Made by a program: the position numbers and the translations under genes. From contig OZ021732.1 of NCBI GenBank assembly GCA_963978545.1, forward strand, positions 23,942,688 to 24,006,687: a stretch of DNA of 64,000 bases, given 5' to 3'. This DNA is from Linyphia triangularis. Its lineage: Eukaryota; Arthropoda; Arachnida; Araneae; Linyphiidae. A model generated the notes under the pieces. That model was not told where the DNA came from. It did no database searches and saw only the letters and a program-made list of their open reading frames with translations. Positions 1-11,748 of this stretch are shown here, piece after piece; position 1 is the first letter of the stretch; every line of letters starts with the position of its first letter.

Positions 1-458
1 GTAAACATTTGATAGTTATAAACCTTTAACTAAGTTATTCAAGTCTTTCAAATTCCTTTTTCTCTATTTTGAAGGAGGCATGGTAAAAATCCAGCGAAAT
101 ACACTTAATCAAAACACGTACGAAATGGCCATCGGAGTTTACTATTGTGCACTTGGAAAATTGTAAGACGGCGCGCTATAATCCACCTACGAATGAAGCA
201 CGTTATATAGACATCTACTCAATGGTTTCAGTCCCTGATATATACGTTGCACGTTTGAACATGAATGCGCATGCGCGAGAGCCGATTTCGTAGGGGTGAT
301 CCATATATTGCGTACTGTTGGGAGGGAAAAAACAAAAGTTTTTCGAATTCTTTCAGGATGAAATTTTTTCTGAAAAAGGGCAAGAAGGGAGCTATTTTTA
401 TAGAAAAAGGGCAGGCAGGGCGCGCCGCCCCTCGAAAAATGCCTAGGATGAACTCTGC
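1..458 (-). mobile_element. 5' part of a TIR element of the family complete at 51444-52982 (family R1), reverse orientation, cut by window edge
   Basis: Read on the minus strand this stretch is nearly identical to 51444-51905, including the ends near GTTTAAC and the internal GGGCAGG/CGGCGCGCC block. The element's outer end is at about 458 (GGATGAACTCTG), so the remainder lies left of the window. It stands head to head with a + strand copy beginning at about 479, with about 20 bases between them. The 101-codon open frame across this stretch is a by-product of the repeat; it has no recognisable domain. Confidence 0.75.
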
Positions 459-1147
459 AATCTCTATAAATAGGTTATACCGAGTTCATCCTAGATGTTT
501 TTCAAGGGAGCGCCGCACCCTGCCTGCCCTTTTTATCGAAAATAGCGCCCTTCCCGCTTTTTTCATTTGAAATGCCACCCCGCACGAATTCGTTATGCTT
601 TTGTTTTTTCCCCCCTCAGTAGTGCAATATGCGGATCACTCCTCCTGAAATTGCCTGTTGCGCATTCATGTACAAACTCGCCAACCAAAAACTGTAATCA
701 TTGAATGGATGCTGATATAATGGGCATCATTGGTAGGTGGATTGTAGGAGGTCGTCTTAAAATTTCCAATAGTTAGCATGGATGGACATTTCGTACGTAA
801 TTTGATTAAACTTATTTCACTGGATTTTTACCAAGCCTTCACAAAAAAAGAGAAGAAAGGAATTTGAAAGGGGTGATTTAGTTAGTTAAAGGTTATTACC
901 ATCAAATGTTTACATTAAGCATTTAAAAGGAATATTTCCGTTTGACCACCAACGACATCGCGATGCTCTCTTATTAATTTTAGAGGAAATTTATTTTTTG
1001 TAATTTATCTGTTAATTAATTTCTAAATGTCCGTTTTATTTGTTAAATTAAATATCACAGAAATGTAATCAATATCCCAGATTATTTCCTTTTTTTTTTT
1101 TTTTTTTAAACATCTATTATAGCCTGTGTAATAACGGCATGTATGGC

Positions 1148-2345
1148 GAGAAAGGAATTTGAAAGGGGTGATTTAGTTAGTTAAAGGTTATTACCATCAA
1201 AGGTATAGAGAGAATTTGAGCAGAATTTGATCCGATTTAAAAAATAAAAATGCACACATTTTAGGACATAAGCCATGGATTAAGTTGTGGGTGCGTTTTT
1301 TGCAAAATACCAAAGAATTTTTTTATATGCTAAAATTGAAAAATGTGATTTGGCTTTTTTGCTAAAATATTTAACCAGAAAATTTGCAAATTATCCATTT
1401 TTATGATCAGAATAATAGTCATCAACCTAACTAATATAATCTCATAAGATTTAAAAATAGAGATTATATTTTAATTTGTCTGATGAAATAAATGCAGTGA
1501 AAAATAAACTGAGGACAAGGGGTTGAAACAAAAATCTTAAAAGTTTATTTAAAACATAATCAACACTACTACCTCACTGGCAGTCAGAAACCATCTGCCC
1601 TGTTTCACAAGAAACTTTCTCTTATATAGTAAATAAATTTGTATAATACAAAGAATGCATGCCTAGAAAAAATACCACAGTTGACCAATCAAAAATTCAG
1701 GAACTCCCAACACAAATATTATTAAACTTTCAAGGAAGAAGCCATACAACTCAACTTAAAACTTTAGCTGAAGCAAAAGGTAAACAATAGTTTGAAAAGT
1801 GGGCGGTTTACACACAGCACAGGTTGGGGAAAAGTATGAAGACAGGTACATTAACAAGTAAGTTAAATAAACTGTTTATCTAACAACTAATTTGATCCGA
1901 TTTAAAAAATAAAAATGCACACATTTTAGGACATAAGCCAGGGATTAAGTTGTGGGTGCGTTTTTTGCAAAATACCAAAGAATTTTTTTATATGCTAAAA
2001 TTGAAAAATGTGATTTGGCTTTTTTGCTAAAATATTTAACCAAAAAATTTACAAATTATCCATTTTTATGATCAGAATAATAGTCATCAACCTAACAAAC
2101 GGAGCAAGCTAAAGGTACAAAAGTATTTGTCTTGATTATATTTGGTATAAAATAGCTTTTTATTTAATTATATTTGGTATCAAATAGCTTTTTATTTAAT
2201 TATAAAAAGCTTCTTTAAATAAAAAATCTTTTAGATTGAAAGTTGGTCATAATTGTGAGTATGCAACTCACAATTATTTTAGCATTTTGCTAAAGAGAAA
2301 ATTTAGATTTTAACTTTTTTGCTAAAGAAATTTTGGACTCCAGCT
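1148..2345. repeat. Insertion with internal direct repeats
   Basis: Within the R1 copy, 1148-1201 repeats 850-905 (both end GGTTATTACCATCAAA). A segment of about 205 bp at 1227-1430 recurs at 1890-2097 with few differences, flanking about 460 bp of other sequence. The structure looks like a local duplication plus an insertion. I cannot fix its ends and see no coding sequence. Confidence 0.5.
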
Positions 2346-3659
2346 TAAACACTGACATAGGCCAAGTTCTTTAGTCAGAATACTTTTTGTGATATCCCAT
2401 AATAAATATTGTTGAATTTGGAGAAACACTATTCCCTGTCAACGGCAAAGTTTAAAAAATAAAGTTTAAGGTTGATTCATTTATATTTTAGACAATTTTG
2501 TGAGGCTTGTGAAAAGTTCTTAAATTAACATTCATTATATCAAAACATTCTTATCTTAATTTTACAGTATTATAAATTGATATTTTTATAAAAATGAATA
2601 TTTGATGTAAATTTTACTGTGTAGATGGTTTTTTATTCTTAATAATTTTCTCAATCTTATTTCAGAAGAAGTAGGACTGTAGCTAATTATTAGTATTTTG
2701 ATATCGTTTGCAGTTGTGGGAATTCTGCGCCAGCGCGCAAAAAAATGGTATCCTGCGCCAACCTGCTACAAAACCACATTTAAGTGCAATTCTGCTCCAA
2801 TTTTCTCTAAATCTTCTTTTAAACGCGCAAGCTAAAGCACCAAACCAGCTCCCGCACATCAAATCTATGCGGAGACGAAATTACGGCAACCTCAAGGGCC
2901 GTTTTCGCACAAATTTGCAAAACATTCGATTTCCCCCCCCCCCCCCATTCCCCAACAGAATGCAATGTGTGGATTATCCCTCTGAAATCGACATTCACGC
3001 ATGCGCATTCATGTTCAAACACACTTTGCATCGGTGCAAATTAAAATTGCCGAGTACTGATTGCGAGATAGAATTTAGGGGGCAGCCTCAAAATTTCCAA
3101 TTTCTAGTTAGCACGGATGTCCATTTTCTTATGTACGTACCTTGATTAAGTGTGTTTCGCCGTATTCTTAGAACGCCCTCTTGTTCTAAATAAAGTAGAA
3201 AGGAACTGCTAAAAAGTTAAAGGTGTATAACCATCAAGTGTTTTTACTAAGCATTTAAATTGAATATTTCCGCTGAGACACGCGTAGTGACGATGCCTTC
3301 TTTTAAATTTAGGGATGTTTTTTATAATTTACTTGTTGCCTGTTGGTCGTTAACTTTTAAACGTCCGTTTTACATTGGAAATTAAGTATCACAAAAATGT
3401 AATCAAAATCCTGGAATGTTTCCGATTTAAAAAATAAAAGTAATACTTTTTTATAAGTTTATAGAACGGCATGTAGGGTGAAATCGCCGTTTAGACGCAG
3501 AATTTGACCCGATTTGGAAAATAAAAAAAATTCCCAAAATTTTAGAACATTCACAAAAATTTAGAAACAGTCTTATTTGAATTTTACTGTATTGCTATTT
3601 TTGCTATAAGATTGCTATTTTTACACAAATGAGTTTTATAATAATACAATTTTTTACAT

Positions 3660-4215
3660 AAGTAGTTTTGGCTTTCTGATTGTACCTTTGGCAAACGCAA
3701 TGTTAAAATTTTAATTAGTTCATTTTTAATTTAATTTTTTTTAACAAACTGACTTCAAAGAGAGGTACAGCTCTGAAATTTTCAACATAAGTGGTTTTAG
3801 CCTTCAAATTGTACATTTGTGACAGACAGAATGTTAAAATTTAATTAGGTTTTTTTTAAATTTTTAATTAAAAAAACTACAAAACGACTTCTAATAAGGC
3901 TGCTGCTCAAAAATTTTCAACCTTAGTAGTTTTGACCTTCAAATTGTACATTTGTGACAAACAGTATGTCAAAATTTTAATTATTTTTAAATAACTTTTT
4001 TTTTTATATTGTATAAACCGACTTCAAGTAGAGGTACAGCTCTGAAATTTTCAACATAAGTAGTTTTGGCCTTTTTTTTATTAAACTTTTTAAAAACAGA
4101 ATTTTAAAATTTTAATTTGTTTTTTATTTAATATTTTTACAAAGCGATTTCTAATAGATCTAGAGCTCTGAAATATTCAACATAAGTAGTTTAGGCCTTC
4201 TAATTTTGCTTTTCA
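3660..4215. repeat. Tandem repeat, unit about 126-142 bp, about 4 copies
   Basis: The core (ACTTCnAnTAGAGGTACAGC, then CTGAAATTTTCAACATAAGT, then AGTTTTGGCCTTC) starts at about 3752, 3894, 4020 and 4146. The units are diverged, so the array is old. It lies inside the 2711-4872 element. Confidence 0.75.
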
Positions 4216-4337
4216 TAATTACATGTTGAAATAATTCAAAAGGGTGAAGGGGTTGTGTTATTGTATTAACGGGCAAATTTTTTGGTTCTCAATAGGGATG
4301 GGGTACTAATATTAAGAGTTTACGTTACAATTAACTT

Positions 4338-4552
4338 TTACCGAGTCAAGCGAGCTTGTGTTTGCACTGAAATGAATCTTCTAGTGAGTGAAGCGAGCCT
4401 GTCCTTGCATAGCAATACATTTTCAGCAAGTTTGTGCTTGTGTAGCAATTAAACTTATCAGAGAGTTAAGCGAGCTGTGTTTGTGTTACAATGAAACTCT
4501 TAGCGAGCAAAAAGAGCTTGGTTTTGCATAGCAAATCCATTCGCTAAATGTC
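4338..4552. repeat. Degenerate tandem repeat, unit about 42 bp, about 5 copies
   Basis: The motif GAGTnAAGCGAGCTTGTGTT followed by TGCATAGCAAT recurs at about 4342, 4385, 4430, 4463 and 4504. It sits next to the 126-142 bp array and belongs to the same nested element. Confidence 0.6.
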
Positions 4553-5109
4553 AAAAACTAATAAGTATTTAATAACATGTTTATATTTAATAACATGTTT
4601 TTTATGTAGAAAAATAAAATTAAGATAAAATTAAAATAAAATTTAAATTAATTAATAAAATAAGTTCAAATTTTAATTATTGTAATTGTTGTTAAATCAG
4701 CTACAATTTATTATATTTCTGGTACTAATCTTCGAAATTTGCTGCTACATTTTCTCTTATTCTGCTCCAAAAAATAAATTTTGCTGCTCCAATTTTTTGC
4801 AAATCTGCTCCAAATGTTAAATTTTGCTGCTCCAAAATTGCTCCAAACTGGGCTTTAGCACTTCCCACCCCTGCGTCTGTCTTTTGAGTTTCTGAGCAAA
4901 TTGTTTATTCGAGCCATTTTAAGCATTGTTAATTTTTCTTCCAAGAAATTTTAAATTATTTTATAGTGGAAAAGTAAAACAATATTGAAATTATAGAAGA
5001 AAACCGGTTACAAATTTCTGCAATTTGCCGTAAAAGTACCCTCGAAAACAGGAGTTGCCCTTTTTTGGAAAATGGCACCCTGCCCTTTTTCATTTCTTGA
5101 ATGAACGCT

Positions 5110-5940
5110 AAAATATAATATTTACATATATCAGGGTTTATATGTGAATAAGCTAATTAGTCTTAACTCAAGGATTATAAATAGCAGTTGTTTTTAATTG
5201 GATTTAGCTTGCTTTGCACTTGTTTATAAATTTTGCATATCAGGTAGCATGGTTTAACTAGAGTATGGCGGCTTTTGTAGATATTTCAAGGGGTCTTCCT
5301 TCATGAGTGACAAAAATAATTTATTTTGCTAAAGTTTGCAGTTTCACTTGGTATCTATCATAAGTAACTTATACTGAGTATCAGATTTGTAAGACATTAC
5401 ATAAACAGTAATATTAAATTTTTATTTTTGGTTTCATACTTAATAGCTGGTTTTGTATAATGAACAAATTTAATTTATATTTGTGTGTGATTGTAATTGA
5501 AAGCTTCTGGTGGGGGAATTAAAATTCTAATAAATACAAATAAGTTTGGCTAATTTAAACTAATATTCGAACTTTTTCTTTTATTAAACATTTGACTTGC
5601 TACGATCTAAGGTAATGTAATAATCATGGTTTAATTCATTTTTATTAAGGAACTTTTTTCATGTTTTGATCAAAGCCTCTTGTTTATCCACGTTCAAACT
5701 TGTACCACTTTTGATTTAATAAGAGTTCTCTTTAAAATGGGGTTTGTTCAACTATAGAAGTTTATTACCTTAAGAAATGTTCACCCAATGATTGTTAGTT
5801 TGGGAATTTAGCCATGTGATGCAAGTCTTTAGAATATGTGCACAAAATTTTCATTTATTGCATTTGCAAAGATTTTTTGGATTTTTTTTTTTTTTTTAAC
5901 ACAAGAACTGTGCAGTAAATTAAATGCTAGCTTCAAACTT

Positions 5941-5973
<33 letters not shown>

Positions 5974-6389
5974 CCCCCTTTCCTTTTTCCTGCAATATAT
6001 TGATATCTAGTACATTATTATTAACAGTTTTTAATATAGGGTCTACTAGCTGAATATCTGCTTTCTTACAAAATTTCACTTTGTCTATTTTAACTAAGCT
6101 TTTAGCATGATCTTTAGTTATATTGTTTCAAACTGTTAGAGATGATTGATGTGGTAGAAAAGTGTTACAAAATCATTCTTTATTCTGATAATCTTTTTGA
6201 ATAACATTTTCTAGCTTTTTGCACCATCAAAAGCAATTCTTGCAGTAATGGAATGGTCCAATTATAAATTTGAAGCTTTTAATGGTTTTTATCTCTTTTT
6301 CTAAATAAACAAAAAATGACTTGTTACCTAGGCCTCTTTCAATTTTTATTGAAATATTTCCTGAAATTGTGTATTTTGCTGTTCTTCAG
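5110..6389 (+). other. Intron of ALYREF, no gene seen
   Basis: AT-rich sequence with long T tracts (5881-5900 and a run of about 30 T at 5948-5980). It ends in a pyrimidine-rich acceptor, GTTCTTCAG, at 6381-6389. I searched it for the missing RRM exons and saw none, so that intron probably extends past the left edge of the window. Confidence 0.6.
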
Positions 6390-6507
6390 GAATCGCCTGA
6401 GTGGTGGTGGAAGCAATCGAGGTCGACCTGGAAGAGGAGGCAGGTCTCAACAAAAAGTTCCCACTGCTGAAGAATTAGATGCTGAACTAGATGCCTATGT
6501 AAATAAG
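6390..6507 (+). CDS. ALYREF: ALY/REF export factor (THO complex subunit 4), penultimate coding exon
   Basis: ALYREF is the nuclear adaptor that couples the TREX complex to mRNA and hands transcripts to the NXF1 export receptor. This exon encodes the RGG-type linker (NRLSGGGSNRGRPGRGGRSQ) followed by the conserved C-terminal helix (AEELDAELDAYVNK) that helps contact the export machinery in this family. It starts in phase 2 after a pyrimidine tract and AG (6388-6389) and ends at AAG followed by the consensus donor GTGAAGT (6508). Reading through the donor would add only V-K before a stop, so splicing to 8571 is the better model. The RRM exons are not in the window. Confidence 0.85.
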
Positions 6508-6637
6508 GTGAAGTAAACTTTATGCCTAAGAAATGCTTAATAAACATGATGTAGAGGTATTGTATCTGCTTCAAAACTCTTCCAATTTTTCATAGTATAT
6601 TCCTAAACTTCTTTGATTTAACAAAATGTCTATGGAG

Positions 6638-7505
6638 CAGGGTTGTCATGCACTTTGAAAACCTGGAATTCTCAGGGAAAATGAAAATGCCTAAAAAAGG
6701 TCTGGGAAAACTAAAAAATTTAATATTTTCTGGAAAAGTCAGGGAATTTCTTTTAGATTCAAGTTTTCTTTTAAGAAGTTTAGTAATTTTTTCAGAATGC
6801 ACATCAGCCTTCTGAAAATTTGATATTTCATATGATATTTTCTTGTAAGAATGTGTTAAAAGTATCCGTTGAAAAAAAGGTGAAAATCTTTTGCTTTTAC
6901 TCTGATTTCCGCTTTTTTTTTCTGCAATTTTTCACTTTTTTCGACAATTTTATTATTTTTAATGGACTTTGTAGGGCTTTATCAGACTAAACTTGCTTAA
7001 AACACGCCTCAGGAGAATATTTCTAGCTGCGCCACTGTTCTGTACACACATTAGTACACAAATATATTCTTATTCAGCTATTTTGTAGTTCAAAATAACA
7101 CTGCAAATACATTTTCCCAATTTTTTTTTTATTTTAACTGTTTCTACCCCAGAAAAATATTAAGGGAGATACACGCAAAAATTGCTACTTATACCATCTA
7201 ATCAATTTATCTTCATGTGCAAGTACATTAGTGTTTGGTGACACAAATCGCAAAAATTTTACTATTCAATAAAAAAGGTAGATTTTCGCTTTTTTTTTAA
7301 CCAAAATTTTGATTAATTGATTAAAATGCACGTTAAAATATCATCAAATTTTTTCCTTATAATCCTTGTTTAAAATTACAATTTTAACTGCAATTGTATG
7401 CAAAAAAAAATTTGTTTATATCGGCTTAAAATGAAACCTGGAAATTAAAAAAAAAATTCTGAAAAAGTCAGGGAATTTTGTTCTGCATTTTGAGTAGCAA
7501 CCCTG
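6638..7505. mobile_element. Short TIR element (CAGGGTTG...CAACCCTG) in ALYREF last intron
   Basis: The ends are CAGGGTTGTCATGC and GAGTAGCAACCCTG. Subterminal motifs (CCTGGAATTCTCAGGG and GTCAGGGAATTTTG) match two other elements in the window (7895-8284 and 47563-48516). The flanks ATGGAG / ATGGAAG resemble a decayed duplication. It is non-coding: only T-rich and A-rich filler inside. Confidence 0.7.
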
Positions 7506-7894
7506 ATGGAAGTAAGCATTTTGAAAAAAAAAAAAAAATCTTCCTCATTATTAGTGAATTTGACGGACTAGTTTGTTTTAAGTTCTTGTATCAGAATAAA
7601 AATGTCAAAAGAAGAACCAAGCAAATTAGTGTTTTTTGCTTTTTCTATAAAATGCTTACAATTTTCTTACATAAATTATACTAGAAATTACGCCAGACAG
7701 TAACTACAGCATTGGTGCGTGTTTCATCATCTACCAAAATTAAGGAATGTTAGCAACAGCTTAAAATCAATATTTGGAATTCTTTTAAAGAGTAAGACGT
7801 AGGGTTACTTAATTTATCAGTATTTTGTAATTTTTAAGCAAATTTCGTGTTTTTTGTGCTTGTCTGAGTATGTTTCCTTTTAAAGTTGCTTATT

Positions 7895-8284
7895 CAGAGT
7901 GGCCACAGGACCTGGAAATGTCAGAGTTTTCTGAATCTGGAAATGTCAGGAAACTTAATAAAATTCCACGAAAATCAGACAAATTTTCAGGCATGTTTTC
8001 CCTTTCTTCTGTATTTTGGCGCCATTTACCGGAAGATTTGTTGTGGTGTAATCGTTAAAATTTTGATGTTGCGGAAATTTTTTAACTTTTCATAACCTCC
8101 AAAACTATTTTTAAGAAATTGACATGTTATATCCTTAGCATACCTGTTCTATTTGATCAGGGTGTCTATACATCTGATAAATAATTGGTGAAATTAAAAA
8201 AAAGTGTACCGTAAAATCAGAATTTTTAAGAAATCTGTCAGAGAAATCAAGGAACTTTTTTTCCTGAATTTTGTGGCCACCCTA
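7895..8284. mobile_element. Short TIR element with 5-bp target duplication TTATT
   Basis: The element runs from CAGAGTGGCCACAGG to TTTTGTGGCCACCCTA. It is flanked exactly by TTATT at 7890-7894 and 8285-8289. It shares GGAAATGTCAGG motifs with the 6638 and 47563 elements. It is non-autonomous, with no coding capacity. The two open frames near 7870-8095 are only repeat sequence. Confidence 0.75.
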
Positions 8285-8570
8285 TTATTATTGGCACTGA
8301 TTTTTCTGTTGGGTTACAATTTTGTTCTAATTGTTACCATTAATTTTATATTAAACTCCTGGTATTTGAGTTAAACTTCCTATTAAATTATAAAATTTAG
8401 GGATATTATATATACCAGAAAAAATCATTGACTGTATTACTTGAAATTGCTTAGAAAAATCAGTATTACCTTGATATGGTGAAAATAGTTCTTTGTTTTT
8501 TGAAAATTTTTAGTTTGGCTACTTCAATTACGTCCAAGTCTCACAATGTTTTCAATTTTCTTTATTTTAG

Positions 8571-8582
8571 ATGGAAGAGTGA
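8571..8582 (+). CDS. ALYREF: ALYREF terminal coding exon (four codons: M-E-E-stop)
   Basis: After a strong acceptor (TTTATTTTAG, 8561-8570) the sequence reads ATG GAA GAG TGA. It joins in phase 0 to the exon ending at 6507 and gives a C-terminus ...DAYVNKMEE. Family members commonly end in a short acidic or polar tail after the LDAYN-type helix; the human protein ends ARMDTS. The join is inferred from splice signals and phase, without transcript support. Confidence 0.65.
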   Translation: MEE

Positions 8583-9080
8583 TTTCCTCAAGTACAAATC
8601 TTTTGAGAATCTGGATTGAACACAGACTGAAGAACTCAATTTGAACTTTTTAGGCCATTGATGTCCTCATTTCTGTGCCGATGAATATTTGTAAAGCTCT
8701 TATATAAAGATGGCCCGAATCTGTTATTATAAAGTATATAATCTTGTTTTAATTGAAGAATAGTACAGCGTTGATTTGTATGGAAGCTGTTGCTTTACTG
8801 ACTGCTGTTTTACTTTTTCTTTCATCACATCATGCATTGTCATTATTGTAAGACTCTATGATACTACTGATCCATTAAAGCACATCCATTTTATTAGTTG
8901 GTTCAATTGTATTTTTCTTTGTGTTTTATTCAAATATCTAGTAGAAGTAGTAATATGTTTAAAATATTTGCATATTAGGCAACTTTTAATCAAACTTTTA
9001 GAAAAGTAGTCAGAGACTGCTCATACCAGTTATGCTACAGATATGCAGGGATCTCAGACCTGCGCCAAATGCTTTATTTT
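8583..9080 (+). other. Probable ALYREF 3' UTR and downstream sequence
   Basis: It follows the ALYREF stop directly. There is no canonical AATAAA nearby. An ATTAAA variant at 8874-8879 is the best candidate poly(A) signal. No other gene or repeat was recognised. Confidence 0.4.
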
Positions 9081-9084
9081 AGCC

Positions 9085-9810
9085 ATATTTGTGCCAAAAC
9101 GCATTTTTTCCCCCCTTTTGCTCGTTGAAAATTGATACTGTTCGCCGCTGTAATATCGTTATTGTTGAGAAATATTCCGGTACATTCGGCGTTAACGCTG
9201 ATATTTACGTTGGTGTGGTGTTCATTTTCTCCGAGTGCTACGATTATTTGCGATGCTAATGCCGACATTGTTAAGTTTTACGGTGTTGATACAAGTGTTA
9301 TGACGGTCATTTTCGTCGAGTCTTTCATCGATATAATAGCTCTGTAATATTGAGAATTGCTCCAGTTAATTCGAAGCTATTGCTGATATTTTCGTTGGTA
9401 TGATGGTAATTATTGCCGAGTGCTACGATATTGCAATATCCGAAATTTGTCCCGATATTACTGAAAAAATGTAGATGATTTGCGACGCTAATGCAAATTA
9501 TTGTGGTGGCCATTTTCGTCGAGTCTTTTACCGATATATTAGCGCTGTTAGGAATTGCTCCGGTTTATTCGGCGCTATTGCTAATATTTTCGTTGGTGTG
9601 ACGGTCATTTTCGGAGAGTGCTGCGCTTTTGCACAAACGTTACCGAGAAAATGTCAATATTACCGACATTTGTGCCGATATGTACATTTTTGCGATTGTC
9701 ATTTCTACTGAGTCTTCAACTTACGTAATATCCTCTGTCTAGATTTTCGACGGCATTGTAAGCGCTATCGCTAATATTTACACAAGTGTGGTAGTCATTT
9801 TCGTTGCAAA
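9085..9810. repeat. Tandem satellite, unit about 190 bp, about 4 copies
   Basis: The marker (A)TTCGGCGCTATTGCTAATAT recurs at about 9184, 9370, 9570 and 9751, each followed by TTTCGTTGGTGTG and GGTCATTTTCG. The array is richer in CG dinucleotides than the surrounding DNA. Several overlapping open frames on both strands are by-products of this composition. The array starts about 500 bp after the ALYREF stop. Confidence 0.8.
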
Positions 9811-10365
9811 ATTAATCGGAAACTTGGAACTTTGAAAAATTACGTGATGGCGTAAAGTTAGGCGTAAATTATTCAAAATTATTGAGGAGAACAGGGAAGG
9901 AAAGAAGAAGTTCAGATATAGAAAAATATATGATGGATCATAACATGCACAAATTCGTGACAATACTGTTATAATTAAACGTATACATAAATTGAGGAAC
10001 TTGCATATATAAATAGGTTTATCAAGTTTTAATGCTTTGACATTTCAGTTACGTTTTTGGCAAACATATCTTAATTTTCTAATTTTTTCAACAGATAACT
10101 TTGATTTCTACGAAATATATTTTAACGTGTTATCGATTAAACTCGTGAATTTCTATTAAGATTTTATTCTTTTTTAAATTTACCACTACTTAATTTCTTT
10201 TTTTAATAATTATTTTTAAACAGTTCATAATGGAAGATTGTTTGGCACATACCCAATTGTCATTCAATTCTATTTAAATAATTTTAGACAAAATGAAATT
10301 GCATTACAACACAAAATTAAATAATTACCCCTTGTCTAAGGAGTGAATCAAATTACCTACATAAA
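9811..10365. other. Intergenic, nothing recognised
   Basis: AT-rich sequence up to the left target duplication of the palindromic element. No open frame, repeat or structured RNA was recognised. Confidence 0.5.
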
Positions 10366-10387
10366 ATCGTGAGTAGTATAAAAATGA

Positions 10388-10486
10388 GAGTTCTAACTCA
10401 CCGGAGCAGAGGGAGTTCTAACCCAGGGAGCAGAAAGTTCTAACTCGCGGATCAGGGAGTTCTAACTAAGGGAGCAGGGGTGACAG
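10388..10486. repeat. Subterminal short tandem repeats, left end
   Basis: The unit AGTTCTAACTCnnGGAGCAG(GG) occurs about four times just inside the left terminus, 16 bp from the end. Confidence 0.75.
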
Positions 10487-11334
10487 AGTGACATCATTGC
10501 GGGGAATGTTCGAACTGAGTGATCTTACCTATCTTACAAAGCTGGTGGCGACTATATGTTTACAAAATATATTTTATAATTAAATTAATATTTTTAGGGC
10601 GAGATTCGAACCCGTAACCTAGGGATTTCGGGGATTTACCTGAAGGGGTTGAGAGTGGAGATTAGAGTGTGTTGATAAGGATTGGGTGAAAAGAGGGATT
10701 GGGGAATGACTGGATGACTTTACACTAGTAATAATTTAAGACTAATAAAATCCTGTTGTATATTTTTGTTTATTGTGAGTTTATTTTACAGAAGAAGGGG
10801 GAAAAAATGTTTCATCCTTTTCTTCTATAAATGTTTTTTGTTCTTGTATATGGAGGTGGAAATCTTACTCTCACTCTTTTGTGTGATCTTCTAATTATTC
10901 TAGGAAATTGGTACATTTCATCGAAAAATGGTAGTTCATTGAATTTAAATAAAATTTAATATTTAGTTTTAGTTTAGAGAACTACGGTTTATGAGCATTT
11001 ATAATTTTACTGTACTAATATCATGTGAATAAATCTATTAAATGAAAAAGAAATCTGTATATGATTAAGTTTGATGAATACTAATATGAACAAGTTTAAA
11101 TTGAATGAAAGAGAATCTCTAGTCAAATAAGGAAACAGTTGTTTTCAATTAATCAATTTATTCAATACATATTAGAATATTTCATTTTACATACAAGTTT
11201 AACAAAATTTCATGATACATCATAGTTTATGTTCAACAATTTTAACAATTCAATTGCAGTTTTTCACAATATTTCAGTTGTAAATATATTACATACATTA
11301 AATCTATACAGCAAAAGAAAATGTAAATAATTAT

Positions 11335-11748
11335 TTAAACATCCATTAAAGATGGGATCTTAAAATCTCCATGTGCTAAGGTTGAAAAACCGTCATCTAA
11401 TATAAATCGTTTATCATCATATGGATTTAGAGATATTTTATTGATTTTTGTTTTATATAGTTGATGATTATCGTTAACAATACGAGTACTTTCTACTCTT
11501 GTTTGTATATTTTCTTTCAAACACTGCCTATAATCATTATGTGAGAGTTTTTTCTGCAGCGCAACCTTAGGAACGCCTTTTGCCGGTTTTTTTTAATGCA
11601 ATGCTCTGTTTCTATACTATACATCTTAACTTTTAAGCCAACAAATTCTCTTACAAGTGTTGCATTCATTTCGACCTTCATTTTCCCAACGACTTTTTTT
11701 ATTTTGATTAATAAAACCTATAATTTCTACGACAATGAATTCAAACAT
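11335..11748 (-). pseudogene. C-terminal fragment of Polinton protein-primed DNA polymerase B, left arm
   Basis: The minus strand encodes NKKVVGKMKDE-like and REFVGLKVKMYS-like segments, then after a frameshift SLNPYDDKRFILDDGFSTLA and a stop. Such segments characterise the extreme C-terminus of the B-family polymerase of arthropod Polintons. The fragment covers roughly 130 residues of a protein that is normally far larger. The frame breaks in an A run near 11590-11600, where this copy has eight A against six in the right arm. Neither copy is in frame. Transcription would run towards the element's left end, which fits the usual position of polB beside a terminus. Confidence 0.8.

Larger units (their letters stand above)
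2711..4872. mobile_element. TIR element (GCAG-TTGTGGGAA type) nested in R1
   Basis: It interrupts the R1 copy where the complete copy reads straight through (about 52753). The ends are imperfect inverted repeats: GCAGTTGTGGGAATTCTGC at the left, and a right end whose reverse complement starts GCAGGGGTGGGAAGTGCT. The right end contains iterated CTGCTCCAAA motifs (4740-4860). Inside are an R1-related fragment (about 2926-3625) and two tandem arrays listed separately. The target duplication is unclear. Confidence 0.5.
479..5109 (+). mobile_element. Family R1 TIR element, + strand copy split by nested insertions
   Basis: Segments collinear with the complete copy at 51444-52982 appear in order: about 479-1147, about 2350-2710 and about 4870-5109. 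The start (CGAGTTCATCCTAG) and end (TGAACGCT) are decayed versions of the ACAGAGTTCA/TGAACTCTGT termini of the complete copy. The gaps between segments are later insertions: one of about 1.2 kb (about 1148-2345) and a TIR element at 2711-4872. No coding sequence is recognisable. I could not see a matching target duplication here, unlike the 5-bp AAAAC of the complete copy. Confidence 0.65.

Noticed and set aside
265..570. A 101-codon frame as a basic protein
   Set aside because: It spans the head-to-head junction of two R1 transposon copies.
2708..3145. A 145-codon frame as a host gene
   Set aside because: It crosses the end of one TIR element into R1-related repeat sequence; no domain.
3660..4552. 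CRISPR array
   Set aside because: The repeats are adjacent and diverged, without unique spacers, in a eukaryotic genome.
9074..9711. Several 62-78-codon open frames in 9074-9711 as small genes
   Set aside because: They occur on both strands within a tandem satellite and follow its period.
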